A stretch of 64,000 bases of DNA from NCBI RefSeq assembly GCF_040782645.1, contig NZ_CP160403.1:8777001-8841000 (forward strand), read 5' to 3'. The DNA comes from Streptomyces sp. HUAS ZL42 (GTDB lineage Bacteria; Actinomycetota; Actinomycetes; Streptomycetales; Streptomycetaceae). The notes under the pieces were generated by a model. That model was not told the origin of the DNA and did not search any database. It was given only the letters and a program-made list of their open reading frames with translations. A program made the translations under genes and the position numbers. Of this stretch, positions 24,888-32,647 are shown in pieces; within the stretch, counting starts at the first letter, position 1; each line of letters opens with the position of its first letter.

Positions 24888-26132
24888 ATGAGCGGCAAGG
24901 CGGACCCCCGGCCGGCGGGGGAAGTGACCACCTCGAGGACGCGGTTGGACCGGGGGCGGGGTGCGCTCGGGCCCGCGTTGGAGCTCGTGCACACCGGGCG
25001 GGCACCGACCCGGGCCGTGCTCACCGCCGAACTCGGGGTCACCCGGGCGACGGCGGGAGCGGTCGCCGCGGAGCTGGAGGCGCTGGGGCTGATCCGGGTC
25101 GACGCACGGCCCGGTGCCGCCGCAGGGTCGCAGGGCCGGCCCTCGCACCGGCTCCGACTCGCCGAGGACGGGCCCGTGGCGCTGGCCGCGCAGGTGCACG
25201 CCGACGGGTTCCGGGCCGCACTGGTCGGGCTCGGCGGACGCATCGTCGCGACCGCCCCCGGCTGCGAGGCCGTCGACGCGGACCCGGCCAAGGTGCTCGG
25301 ATCGGTCGTGGACGCGGGCGCGGAGCTGCTGCGACAGACCGGCCGGCGCTGTGTGGGCGCCGGGCTGGCCGTGCCGTCCGCCGTCACCGAGCCGGAGGGG
25401 CTGGCGCTGAACCCGCTGCACCTCGCCTGGCCGGTGGGCGCACCCGTGCGGGAGATCTTCGCCGAGCGTGTCCGCGCCGCAGGCATCACCGGGCCGGCCT
25501 TCGCGGCCAACGACGTCAACCTCGCCGCGCTCGCCGAACACCGGCACGGCGCCGGACGCGGCGCCCGCGACCTGTTGTGCGTGGCCACCGGGCACCGGGG
25601 TGTCGGCGGCGCGCTCGTGCTCGACGGGCGCCTGCACACGGGAAGTTCGGGCCTCGCCCTCGAAGTCGGTCACCTCACCGTCAACCCCGAGGGCCGCCCC
25701 TGCCACTGCGGCAGCCGCGGCTGCCTCGACGTCGAGGCGGATCCGCTGGCCCTGCTCACGACGGCGGGCCGCGAGCCTGGCCCCGAGGTGTCGCTGCTGC
25801 AACAGGCCAAGGACCTGATCCGGGGCGAGTACGGCGACCCGTCGGTCCGCACGGCCGCCGAGATCCTCATCGACCGCCTGGGCCTGGGACTTGCCGGCCT
25901 GGTGAACATCCTCAACCCCGACCGCATCATCCTCGGCGGCCTGCACCGCACGCTGCTCGACGCCGACCCCGAGCGGCTGCGCGCGGTCGTCGCCGACCGC
26001 AGCCTGTGGGGGCGTAGCGGTGGAGTACCGATCCTGGCCTGCACGCTCGACCACAACAGTCTCGTCGGCGCCGCGGAGTTGGCGTGGCAGCCGGTGCTGG
26101 ACGATCCGTTGGCGGCGCTGGCGGCTGCCTGA
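24888..26132 (+). CDS. ROK-family transcriptional regulator
   Basis: This 414-residue protein joins an N-terminal winged HTH (ALELVHTGRAPTRAVLTAELGVTRATAGAVAAELEALGL) to a ROK sugar-kinase-like domain with ATGHRGVGGALVLDG, LEVGHLTVNPEGRPCHCGSRGCLDVEA (the ROK zinc motif CxCGxxGC) and NPDRIILGG. NagC/XylR-type ROK repressors sense sugars or amino sugars. It is not in an operon with the SIS/aldolase genes, though both suggest amino-sugar control. Confidence 0.9.
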   Translation: MSGKADPRPAGEVTTSRTRLDRGRGALGPALELVHTGRAPTRAVLTAELGVTRATAGAVAAELEALGLIRVDARPGAAAGSQGRPSHRLRLAEDGPVALAAQVHADGFRAALVGLGGRIVATAPGCEAVDADPAKVLGSVVDAGAELLRQTGRRCVGAGLAVPSAVTEPEGLALNPLHLAWPVGAPVREIFAERVRAAGITGPAFAANDVNLAALAEHRHGAGRGARDLLCVATGHRGVGGALVLDGRLHTGSSGLALEVGHLTVNPEGRPCHCGSRGCLDVEADPLALLTTAGREPGPEVSLLQQAKDLIRGEYGDPSVRTAAEILIDRLGLGLAGLVNILNPDRIILGGLHRTLLDADPERLRAVVADRSLWGRSGGVPILACTLDHNSLVGAAELAWQPVLDDPLAALAAA

Positions 26133-26134
26133 GC

Positions 26135-26148
26135 CGGGCCTGCGCCCG
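26135..26148. terminator. short hairpin between convergent genes
   Basis: CGGGC (26135-26139), loop CTGC and GCCCG (26144-26148) form a compact hairpin directly after the ROK stop codon, in the 28-nt gap before the end of the convergent LysR gene. It has no T-tract, as is common in high-GC actinobacteria. Confidence 0.4.
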
Positions 26149-26160
26149 AGTCGGTGTGCG

Positions 26161-27024
26161 TCAAGCCATGGCCTGACGATCGGTCAGGCTCCACAGGGCA
26201 GCCACCGTCGGCCGCCGCAGATCGGCCCGCCGTACGCACAGCCCGATCGGGAACGCCTCCGGCAGCGGATCGGCCGGTACCACCGACAACCGGTCGCGCA
26301 CCGCGCTGTGCTCCAGTACGAGGCGCGGCACCACGCCCGTGCCGCAGCCCAGGGCGACCAGCGTCAACAGCCCTTCGTGGCCGTCCGGTTCGCAGGCCAC
26401 GTCGGGCGTAGTACCGCGGGCGCGGAACCAGCGGTCGGCCGCGTCGCGGACCAGACCGCGGTGCGGGAGCACGAAGGGGCCGTCGAGGCCGGGGGAGGGG
26501 CGGTCCCGTGCGGTGACGAACACCAACTCGGTGACCGCGACCGTCCGGCTCACCAGCGGCTCCGGCAGCCGCGCCGGGATGCCCGCGACCGCCACGTCCA
26601 CCTCGCCCTCGTCCAGCCGGGCCAGCGCGGCCGCCGCGTCCCCGGTGCGCAGGTCGAGGCGTACCTGCGGGTGGGCGGCGCGGAACGGGGCCAGCAGGTC
26701 GGGGAGGATGGCCTGGCAGGCCGTCACCGTGGCGAACACCGCCAAACGGCCGGTGAGTTCGGCCGGGTCGGGGTGCTCCTCACGGTAGGCGCGCCACAAC
26801 TCCAGCGCTTGGACGGCGTATACGCGGAACCGGTGCCCCTCCACGGTGAGCGACACCCCGCGCGGGCCGCGGTCGAAGAGCCGGTGCCCGAGGTCCGTCT
26901 CCAGCCGTTGCACCGTCCGCGTGAGCGTCGCCGGGCTGACATGGCAGTCGAGGCTCGTCCTGCCGAAGTTGAGCGTCTGCGCCAGATACAGGAACAGACG
27001 CAGCTCCCGATGGTCGTCCCGCAT
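26161..27024 (-). CDS. ilvY: IlvY-type LysR regulator
   Basis: This 287-residue LysR-family protein has an N-terminal HTH (ELRLFLYLAQTLNFGRTSLDCHVSPATLTRTVQRLE) resembling IlvY, whose typical wording is LFLHLAESLHFGRTS, and a substrate-binding domain with LTGRLAVFATVTACQ and LVALGCGTGVVPRLVLE. IlvY activates ilvC on binding acetolactate or acetohydroxybutyrate. The divergent neighbour is a ketol-acid reductoisomerase, exactly the IlvY target, which strongly supports the call. Confidence 0.88.
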   Translation of the reverse strand: MRDDHRELRLFLYLAQTLNFGRTSLDCHVSPATLTRTVQRLETDLGHRLFDRGPRGVSLTVEGHRFRVYAVQALELWRAYREEHPDPAELTGRLAVFATVTACQAILPDLLAPFRAAHPQVRLDLRTGDAAAALARLDEGEVDVAVAGIPARLPEPLVSRTVAVTELVFVTARDRPSPGLDGPFVLPHRGLVRDAADRWFRARGTTPDVACEPDGHEGLLTLVALGCGTGVVPRLVLEHSAVRDRLSVVPADPLPEAFPIGLCVRRADLRRPTVAALWSLTDRQAMA

Positions 27025-27069
27025 GCGTGACCAGGACCTTTCAGTTCATGCAACATGCCGCTGCACAGG

Positions 27070-27084
27070 TTGCGCTTGCCGCAA
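27070..27084. promoter_or_regulatory. candidate IlvY operator
   Basis: TTGCG-N5-CGCAA is a perfect interrupted dyad in the 87-nt region between ilvY and ilvC. A further GCAAC (27050-27054)/GTTGC (27069-27073) pair overlaps it. A -35-like TTGCCG (27077-27082) and TACAAC (27099-27104) suggest that the site abuts the ilvC promoter, as expected for a LysR-type activator. Confidence 0.55.
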
Positions 27085-27111
27085 TGATCGGGCGGAGCCT
27101 ACAACTCGACC

Positions 27112-28581
27112 ATGACCTCCACCACGTACACCTCCCGCGTCTTCCCCCTCGAAACGATGGACGTGCCCGGCGGCACCGAGACCGTTCTGCGCGGCGGCCG
27201 CCACCTCTTCCCGCTGCTGCCCGAGGCCTTCGCGGGCGTCCGCCGCATCGGCGTGATCGGCTGGGGCCCGCAGGGCCGCGCCCAGGCCCGCAATGTGCGG
27301 GACTCCCTGGCCGGCACCGGCATCCGGGTGGCTGTCGGACTGCGCCCCGGCTCACCGTCGGCCGCCGACGCCCGCGCGCACGGCTTCACCGAGGACGACG
27401 GAACGCTCGGCGACTGGCTCGACGTCACCGCGGACAGCGACCTCGTGATCCTGCTGATCGCGGACGCCGCACTCGCCGCCCACCATCAGAAGATCTTCGC
27501 GGCGCTCAAACCGGGCGCCGTCATCGGCCTGTCCCACGGCTTCCTGCTCGGCCACCTGCGGGAAACCGGCGGCCAGTTCCCGTCCGGGCACGCCGTTATC
27601 GCCGTCTGCCCCAAGGGCATGGGCGACTCCGTGCGCCGTCTCTACGAGCAGGGCGCCGAGATCAACGGCGCCGGAATCAACAGCAGTTTCGCCGTGCACG
27701 CCGACCCCGACGGACGCGCCGTCGACCTCGCGCTCGGCTGGTCGGTGGCGCTCGGCTCGCCGTACACCTTCCGCACCACCCTCGACAGCGAGTACCTCTC
27801 CGACATCGTCGGCGAGCGCGCCATCCTGCTCGGCGCCGTCCACGGCATCGTCGAGAGCCTGTACGCACGCCACCGACTGGCCGGGGACGACGAGGTGACG
27901 GCGTACGAGAGGTCCTGCGAGAACGTCACGGGCCCCATCGCCCGCACCATCTCGCGCGCCGGGCTGCGGGCGGTGCGCGAGGGGCTCGACCCCGCCGGAC
28001 GGGACGTCTTCGACCGCGCGTACACGGCGACGTACGCGCCCGCCCGGGAGATCGTCGCGGAGATCTACGACGAGGTCGCCGACGGCACCGAACTGCGCAG
28101 CGTGATCCTGGCCGAACGCAGGCTCGGGGCCCGTCCGATGAGTGACATCGGCGGTTCGCCGATGTGGACCGTCAGCGCTCGCGTGCACACGTTGCGGGCC
28201 GAACGCGAGCTGCCCGTCGACCCGTTCGCCGCCGGAGTGTTCGTCGCGACGATGACGGCCCAGATCGACGAGTTCGCCGAGCGCGGCCACCCCTGGTCGG
28301 AGATCGTCAACGAGTCCGTCATCGAGGCGGTCGACTCCCTGCTGCCGTACATGCACGCGCGTGATGTGGCGTACATGGTCGACAACTGCTCCCGCACGGC
28401 CCGCCTCGGTGCCCGCCGCTGGGGTCCGCGCTTCCAGGCGGCCTACGAGCAGATCGCCTTCCCGGCCGCCGGGCAACCGGCGGACACCGGCCTGTTGGCG
28501 GCCTTCGACGCCCATCCCGTGCACGAGGCGCTGGCCGCGGCCGCCAAGCTGCGGCCCTCCCTGGACATCGCCGTCGCGTAG
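27112..28581 (+). CDS. ilvC: ketol-acid reductoisomerase, class II, plant-like
   Basis: This 489-residue enzyme converts acetolactate or acetohydroxybutyrate to dihydroxy acids in valine, leucine and isoleucine synthesis, using NADPH and Mg2+. It has the Rossmann motif IGVIGWGPQGRAQARNVRDS (residues 46-65) and SHGFLLGH, AVCPKGMG, GAGINSSFAVH, IVNESVIEAVDSL and VDNCSRTARLG. The length (about 490 rather than about 330) and the wording match the class II chloroplast enzymes far better than the class I IlvC usual in actinobacteria. It is divergent from ilvY and not linked to ilvBN. Confidence 0.93.
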   Translation: MTSTTYTSRVFPLETMDVPGGTETVLRGGRHLFPLLPEAFAGVRRIGVIGWGPQGRAQARNVRDSLAGTGIRVAVGLRPGSPSAADARAHGFTEDDGTLGDWLDVTADSDLVILLIADAALAAHHQKIFAALKPGAVIGLSHGFLLGHLRETGGQFPSGHAVIAVCPKGMGDSVRRLYEQGAEINGAGINSSFAVHADPDGRAVDLALGWSVALGSPYTFRTTLDSEYLSDIVGERAILLGAVHGIVESLYARHRLAGDDEVTAYERSCENVTGPIARTISRAGLRAVREGLDPAGRDVFDRAYTATYAPAREIVAEIYDEVADGTELRSVILAERRLGARPMSDIGGSPMWTVSARVHTLRAERELPVDPFAAGVFVATMTAQIDEFAERGHPWSEIVNESVIEAVDSLLPYMHARDVAYMVDNCSRTARLGARRWGPRFQAAYEQIAFPAAGQPADTGLLAAFDAHPVHEALAAAAKLRPSLDIAVA

Positions 28582-28582
28582 G

Positions 28583-29098
28583 TCAGACGTCCTTGCAGGC
28601 GTCGGTGCGGAACTCCTCGAACGAGGCGGTCCTGTAGCCGTCCCGGTCGGCGCCGCGGACGTCACCGGCGAAGTAGCGCACCTGGCCTGGCGAGAGCTTC
28701 GCCAGGTCCGCGAGGGTGAAGGACACGTCGCCTGTGGACCATGAGCTGTCCTCGGTCCACCCGTACAGGGTGTAGGAACGACGCTGTTCCAGGGCCTTCG
28801 GCATCGGATGGCCGACGCTCCAGCCGTCGCCCCCGGTGGCCAGGGGCCATGTGACGAATTCGGTGAGCGGCCGTGCGTGACTCCACCTCGCCACGGTCTC
28901 GCTCTCGTCGCCCGTGGTCTCGGTGTACAACGTGGCGCCGTCGATGTGGCCGTGACAGACCATCAGCATGCCGAACGGTTTGCCGTCCTCGGTCACCGCG
29001 ATGCCCGTGGCGCCCGCTGTCGGCACGGTGCAGCCGGTCAACGAGAACAGTGCTGCGGCGCAGGCGCCCGCGGCCGCGACGGCGTGCCGGATTCTCAT
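28583..29098 (-). CDS. putative lipoprotein
   Basis: This 171-residue protein has a classic lipoprotein signal (MRIRHAVAAAGACAAALFSL followed by TGC), with lipobox LTGC. The mature part contains GIAVTEDGKPFGMLMVCHGHIDGATLY and SWSTGDVSFTLADL and has no recognised domain. It is probably anchored to the outer face of the membrane. The single-nucleotide gap to ilvC means the two genes converge without room for a terminator. Confidence 0.75.
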   Translation of the reverse strand: MRIRHAVAAAGACAAALFSLTGCTVPTAGATGIAVTEDGKPFGMLMVCHGHIDGATLYTETTGDESETVARWSHARPLTEFVTWPLATGGDGWSVGHPMPKALEQRRSYTLYGWTEDSSWSTGDVSFTLADLAKLSPGQVRYFAGDVRGADRDGYRTASFEEFRTDACKDV

Positions 29099-29159
29099 GG
29101 ACCCGTCCCCCTAGAAGATGCCCCACATCTTGGGCCCTCTTGAGACGCGGAACAACAGA

Positions 29160-29814
29160 AGTCCACCAGCTGCCTGCCGCCGCGCGCAGCCGGTCGCGGA
29201 CGCGGACCACATCGGGGTTGGCGTCCGCGCCGGGCCGCTGGACGAGGAAGAGGCGCTCAGCGGCGGCTCCTCCGGGTCAGGGAGCAGCACCAGGGCACGG
29301 TGAGGGCGGCGCGGGCGGTGAGCTGTCCGCCGAAGACGCTGCGCCAGTAGCGGCGGGCGATGGGGGGTCCGCGCGCATCTCTTCGAGGAGCGGGTCCGTG
29401 AGCCCCTGGGCGACCCGCAGTTGCGGGCCGTCGGCGATCAGCGGGGCGAGCGCCGGAAGGACCCGCACACACAGCAGCTCCGAAGTGCCCGCCAGATGGA
29501 CGGGCGCCGTCTGCCCGGACAGCGGTCCGCCGCCCTCGAGCAGGGCGAGGGCGGCGAGCGGGGCCGCGACCCGGCCGGCGAGCTCACGGGCGAGCGGCGT
29601 GGGCTCCACACCGCGCGGCAGGCGGGTGCACAGCTCGCGGCCCGTCTGCTGCTCCAACGTACGGATCGGGCCGTCACGGTCGGCTGCGAGAGCCCGAGCA
29701 GCGGGGCGGCCGCGGTGAACGAGCCGGAGCGGTGCACGGCCAGGAAGCGCGCAGCAGATTCAGGGCGGCGTGGGGTTTGGCGGTAAGGGACGTCGCCGGG
29801 TGGCGGGAGCCCAT
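29160..29814 (-). pseudogene. decayed LysR-family regulator
   Basis: From a possible ATG at 29814 the minus strand reads HAALNLLRA, then after one lost base FLAVHRSGSFTAAAPLLGLS and QPTVTA, then after another lost base LEQQTGRELCTRLPRGVEP and TPLARELAGRV up to GLTDPLLEEMRA. About 70 residues of the effector domain are missing before RRYWRSVFGG. A last frame ends with RLFLVQRPGADANPDVVRVR, a typical LysR C-terminus. Two single-base deletions and an internal deletion make it non-functional. It is divergent from the oxidoreductase unit at 30183, which it may once have controlled. Confidence 0.75.
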
Positions 29815-29858
29815 ACCGGCGGCAACGATGAAACCCATGTGATCCGAGAGGCACCTCC

Positions 29859-30137
29859 ATGACCACGCAGAACGCGATCAACTGGCCCGAGCGCCGGCCC
29901 CCCGCGGAGGGAGTCCCCGGCCGGCTGTCCCGGACCGCGGAGGCAGCGGAGGCCCTGCAGCCAGGCGACGCCGGGGAACTGCCCGGCGGCGGCCTCCTGA
30001 CGCAGGAGACCCGGATCGGCGAGCCGGCCGCCGCCCTGGCCCAGCAGCGCCCGGACCCGAGCCCGAACCGGATGCTCAACGGTCACCACGCCTGGCTCGA
30101 CGGACTGGTCCGCGCCGCCTCCGGCAAGGCAGGCTGA
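29859..30137 (+). pseudogene. internally deleted SRPBCC-domain gene (92-residue open remnant)
   Basis: The open frame encodes 92 residues. It begins MTTQNAINWPE, like the start of a common Streptomyces SRPBCC family, and ends LLTQETRIGEPAAALAQQRP and NRMLNGHHAWLDGLVRAA, like the end of the same family. The roughly 150-residue ligand-binding middle is replaced by a short low-complexity stretch. It still has a ribosome-binding-like GAGAGG upstream and could be translated, but the fold cannot form. Confidence 0.6.
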
Positions 30138-30182
30138 CAGCAGGACGAGCCACCGTACTTGAGGGATCAGGAAGTCGACGTC

Positions 30183-31076
30183 ATGACCGAGAAGCTGACC
30201 GTGAGCGTGCTGGGCACGGGCATCATGGGCGCGGCGATGGCCCGCAACATCGCCCGCGCCGGGCACACCGTGCGCGCCTGGAACCGCACCCGGGCCAAGG
30301 CCGAACCGCTCGCCGCGGAGGGTGCGTACATCGCCGACACCCCCGCCGACGCCGTGCGTGGCGCCGACATCGTCCTGACCATGCTCCACGACGGTCCCGC
30401 CGCCCTGGAGGTCATGCGCGAGGCGGCGGAGGCCCTGCGCCCCGGCGTCGCCTGGGTGCAGTCGAGCACCGCCGGCATCGAGGCGATCGGTGACCTGGCC
30501 GCCTTCGCCCGTGAGCGCGGCCTGGTGTTCTTCGACGCCCCGGTGCTGGGCACCCGCCAGCCGGCCGAGGCCGGTCAGCTGACGGTGCTGGCGGCGGGCC
30601 CGACCGCCGGCCGGGACGCCGTCGCGCCCGTCTTCGACGCGGTCGGCGCGCGCACGGTGTGGACCGGGGAGGACGGGGCGGCCGGCAGCGCCACCCGCCT
30701 GAAACTGGTGGCCAACAGCTGGGTCCTCGCGACCACGGCCGCGGCCGGTGAGGTCCTGGCCCTCTCCAAGGCCCTGGACGTGGACCCGCAGAGCTTCTTC
30801 GGGCTCATCGAAGGCGGCCCGCTCGACATGGGATACCTGCGCGCCAAGTCCGGGCTGGTCCTGGACGAGCGGTTGTCCCCGCCCCAGTTCGCCGTGGCCA
30901 CCGCCGCCAAGGACGCCCGACTGATCGTCGAGGCCGGCCGGAAGAGCGGCGTCCGCCTGGACGTGGCCGCCGCGACCGCGGACCGCATGGAGCGCGCCGC
31001 CGCACAGGGTCACGCCGACGAGGACATGGCCGCCGCCTACTTCGCCAGCTTCGACGACGGGAATCCGTCCGCCTGA
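30183..31076 (+). CDS. NAD(P)-dependent beta-hydroxyacid dehydrogenase-like oxidoreductase
   Basis: This 297-residue protein has the family's N-terminal Rossmann motif (VSVLGTGIMGAAMARNIARAG), VLTMLHDGPAALEV, FFDAPVLGTRQPAEAGQLTVLAAG (substrate loop) and the catalytic-lysine region ATRLKLVANSWVLATTAAAGE. Relatives include 3-hydroxyisobutyrate dehydrogenase, tartronate semialdehyde reductase and succinic semialdehyde reductase. The substrate is not evident. It follows the SRPBCC remnant. Confidence 0.88.
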   Translation: MTEKLTVSVLGTGIMGAAMARNIARAGHTVRAWNRTRAKAEPLAAEGAYIADTPADAVRGADIVLTMLHDGPAALEVMREAAEALRPGVAWVQSSTAGIEAIGDLAAFARERGLVFFDAPVLGTRQPAEAGQLTVLAAGPTAGRDAVAPVFDAVGARTVWTGEDGAAGSATRLKLVANSWVLATTAAAGEVLALSKALDVDPQSFFGLIEGGPLDMGYLRAKSGLVLDERLSPPQFAVATAAKDARLIVEAGRKSGVRLDVAAATADRMERAAAQGHADEDMAAAYFASFDDGNPSA

Positions 31077-31080
31077 GTCG

Positions 31081-31266
31081 TCACTCCCGTACGACGCGCC
31101 GCGGCCGGGGGACCAACTCGCCGCCGCAGTTGGGGCAGACGTCCGCCATGGCCTCGCTGCACGGCACACAGAAGGTGCACTCGTAGGAGCAGATGCGGGC
31201 CGGGGCATCGGGCGGCAGAAACGCTGTCGTACAGCGCTCGCAGCGATCTCGCATTTCCAGGGCCAT
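31081..31266 (-). CDS. DUF1272 zinc-ribbon-like protein
   Basis: This 61-residue protein matches the DUF1272 family: MALEMRDRCERCTTAFLPPD, then CSYECTFCVPCSEAM and VCPNCGGELVPRPRR. Eight cysteines arranged as CxxC-type pairs should bind zinc. The function is unknown. It converges with the oxidoreductase gene, with 4 nt between the stops. Confidence 0.85.
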   Translation of the reverse strand: MALEMRDRCERCTTAFLPPDAPARICSYECTFCVPCSEAMADVCPNCGGELVPRPRRVVRE

Positions 31267-31598
31267 GTGCCGTGTCGCTCCTCACCTGCGGTTCGGTCCA
31301 TCGCCACACATCGTTCCCGCCCGCCATGCGCGCGGCAGCCTCCGCACGGGACAGGGATCAGCACGATCGGGCCACTCGGCGCGGCGGCTGTGTCCTGGCC
31401 CGCGCCTCCACGTCGCCGAGCAGAAGTCGAGTCTCAAGGAGCAGTCGCCGGGCGCCGACGTACTCCTCGGGAGGTATCCGCACTGCCGCTGGCTGTACGA
31501 CGACCCCGACCCCCTCCCGGCGCGAGTCTCGAGGCAGCGCAGAAAAGACAGCAGCGCAGACAAGACCAGACGAGACGCCACCGAGGAGATGACCCGAG
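31267..31598. other. 332-nt intergenic region, no gene seen
   Basis: This stretch separates the divergent DUF1272 gene and the SHOCT/ABC operon. Open frames here look like shadows, with no recognisable domain or start signal. It should contain both promoters; I could not place one confidently. The only clear signal is the GAGGAG ribosome-binding site of the SHOCT gene at about 31582-31588. Confidence 0.5.
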
Positions 31599-31892
31599 AT
31601 GCAGACCCTTGCGCACTGGGACGGCGGCCCCGGCCCGTGGATCCTGTTCGTTCCGCTGATCTGGGCGGCCGTCGTGATCGGGTTCTTCGCGGTCCTGCGC
31701 CGCACCGCCTGGCGCGGCCGCCGCGGACCGTGGCGCGCGATGGACGACCCCCGCCCCTCCGGCGATTCGCCCGTCGCCGTCCTCGGCCGCCGCTTCGCCT
31801 CCGGCGAGATCGACGAGGACGAGTACTGGCGCCGGCTGTCCGTCCTGGACGAGCAGTTCGGCCGTGCGGCGGGCAAGGGCGGTGCGGCATGA
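31599..31892 (+). CDS. SHOCT-domain membrane protein
   Basis: This 97-residue protein has one transmembrane segment (about residues 13-34, GPWILFVPLIWAAVVIGFFA), a basic juxtamembrane stretch and a C-terminal SHOCT motif (LGRRFASGEIDEDEYWRRLSVL). SHOCT domains are short oligomerisation or interaction modules. It overlaps the ABC ATPase start (ATGA) and so belongs to the transporter operon, perhaps as a small accessory or regulatory subunit. Confidence 0.85.
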   Translation: MQTLAHWDGGPGPWILFVPLIWAAVVIGFFAVLRRTAWRGRRGPWRAMDDPRPSGDSPVAVLGRRFASGEIDEDEYWRRLSVLDEQFGRAAGKGGAA

Positions 31893-32647
31893 CCGCGACG
31901 ACCACCACGACGACCACGCCGACGGCCGCCCGGGTCGTCGACGCCGTGAAGATGTACGGCGGTGGCGACACCGCCGTACGCGCACTGGACGGGGTGACCG
32001 TGGACTTCCCGGCCGGCCGGTTCACCGCGATCATGGGGCCCTCCGGCTCCGGCAAGTCGACCCTGATGCACTGCGCGGCCGGACTCGACACGCTCACCTC
32101 GGGCACCGCCCACATCGGCGACGTGGACCTGAGCAGCCTCGACGACCGCCGGTTGACCCTCCTTCGCCGCGACCGCGTCGGCTTCGTCTTCCAGGCGTAC
32201 AACCTGGTGCCGACGCTGACGGTCGCGGAGAACATCCGGCTGCCGCTGGACCTGGCCGGGGCCGAGGGCGACGCGGAGTGGATCGACGCCCTCGTCGACG
32301 TCGTCGGCCTGCGCGACCGGCTCCACCACCGGCCCTCCGAGCTCTCCGGCGGCCAGCAGCAACGCGTCGCCGTGGCGCGGGCGTTCGCCGGACGTCCCGA
32401 CGTCGTCTTCGCCGACGAACCGACCGGCAACCTCGACTCCCGCTCCGGCGGGGAGGTGCTCGGCCTGCTGGGTCGCGCCGTACGCGGCATGCAGCGCACG
32501 GTCGTCATGGTCACCCACGACCCGGTCGCCGCCGCCCACGCCGACGAGGTGCTCTTCCTCGCCGACGGACGCCTGGTCGACCGGATGGAATCCCCAACCG
32601 CCGACAAGGTCCTGGACCGTATGAAAGCCTTCGAGGTGCCCTCATGA
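31889..32647 (+). CDS. MacB/LolD-type ABC transporter ATP-binding protein
   Basis: This 252-residue ATPase has Walker A GPSGSGKST, the Q-loop in FVFQAYNLVPTLTVAENI (typical of the LolD/MacB group), signature LSGGQQQRVAVARAF, Walker B VVFADEPTGNLDS and H-loop VTHD. A run of seven threonines follows the start MTA. It overlaps the FtsX-like permease gene by 4 bp. Together they form a mechanotransmission-type exporter or lipoprotein-handling ABC system. Confidence 0.93.
   Translation: MTATTTTTTTPTAARVVDAVKMYGGGDTAVRALDGVTVDFPAGRFTAIMGPSGSGKSTLMHCAAGLDTLTSGTAHIGDVDLSSLDDRRLTLLRRDRVGFVFQAYNLVPTLTVAENIRLPLDLAGAEGDAEWIDALVDVVGLRDRLHHRPSELSGGQQQRVAVARAFAGRPDVVFADEPTGNLDSRSGGEVLGLLGRAVRGMQRTVVMVTHDPVAAAHADEVLFLADGRLVDRMESPTADKVLDRMKAFEVPS

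Noticed and set aside
24138..26054. 638-codon minus-strand frame opposite alkB and the ROK gene
   Set aside because: Both plus-strand genes carry complete catalytic and HTH motifs; the antisense frame has no recognisable domain.
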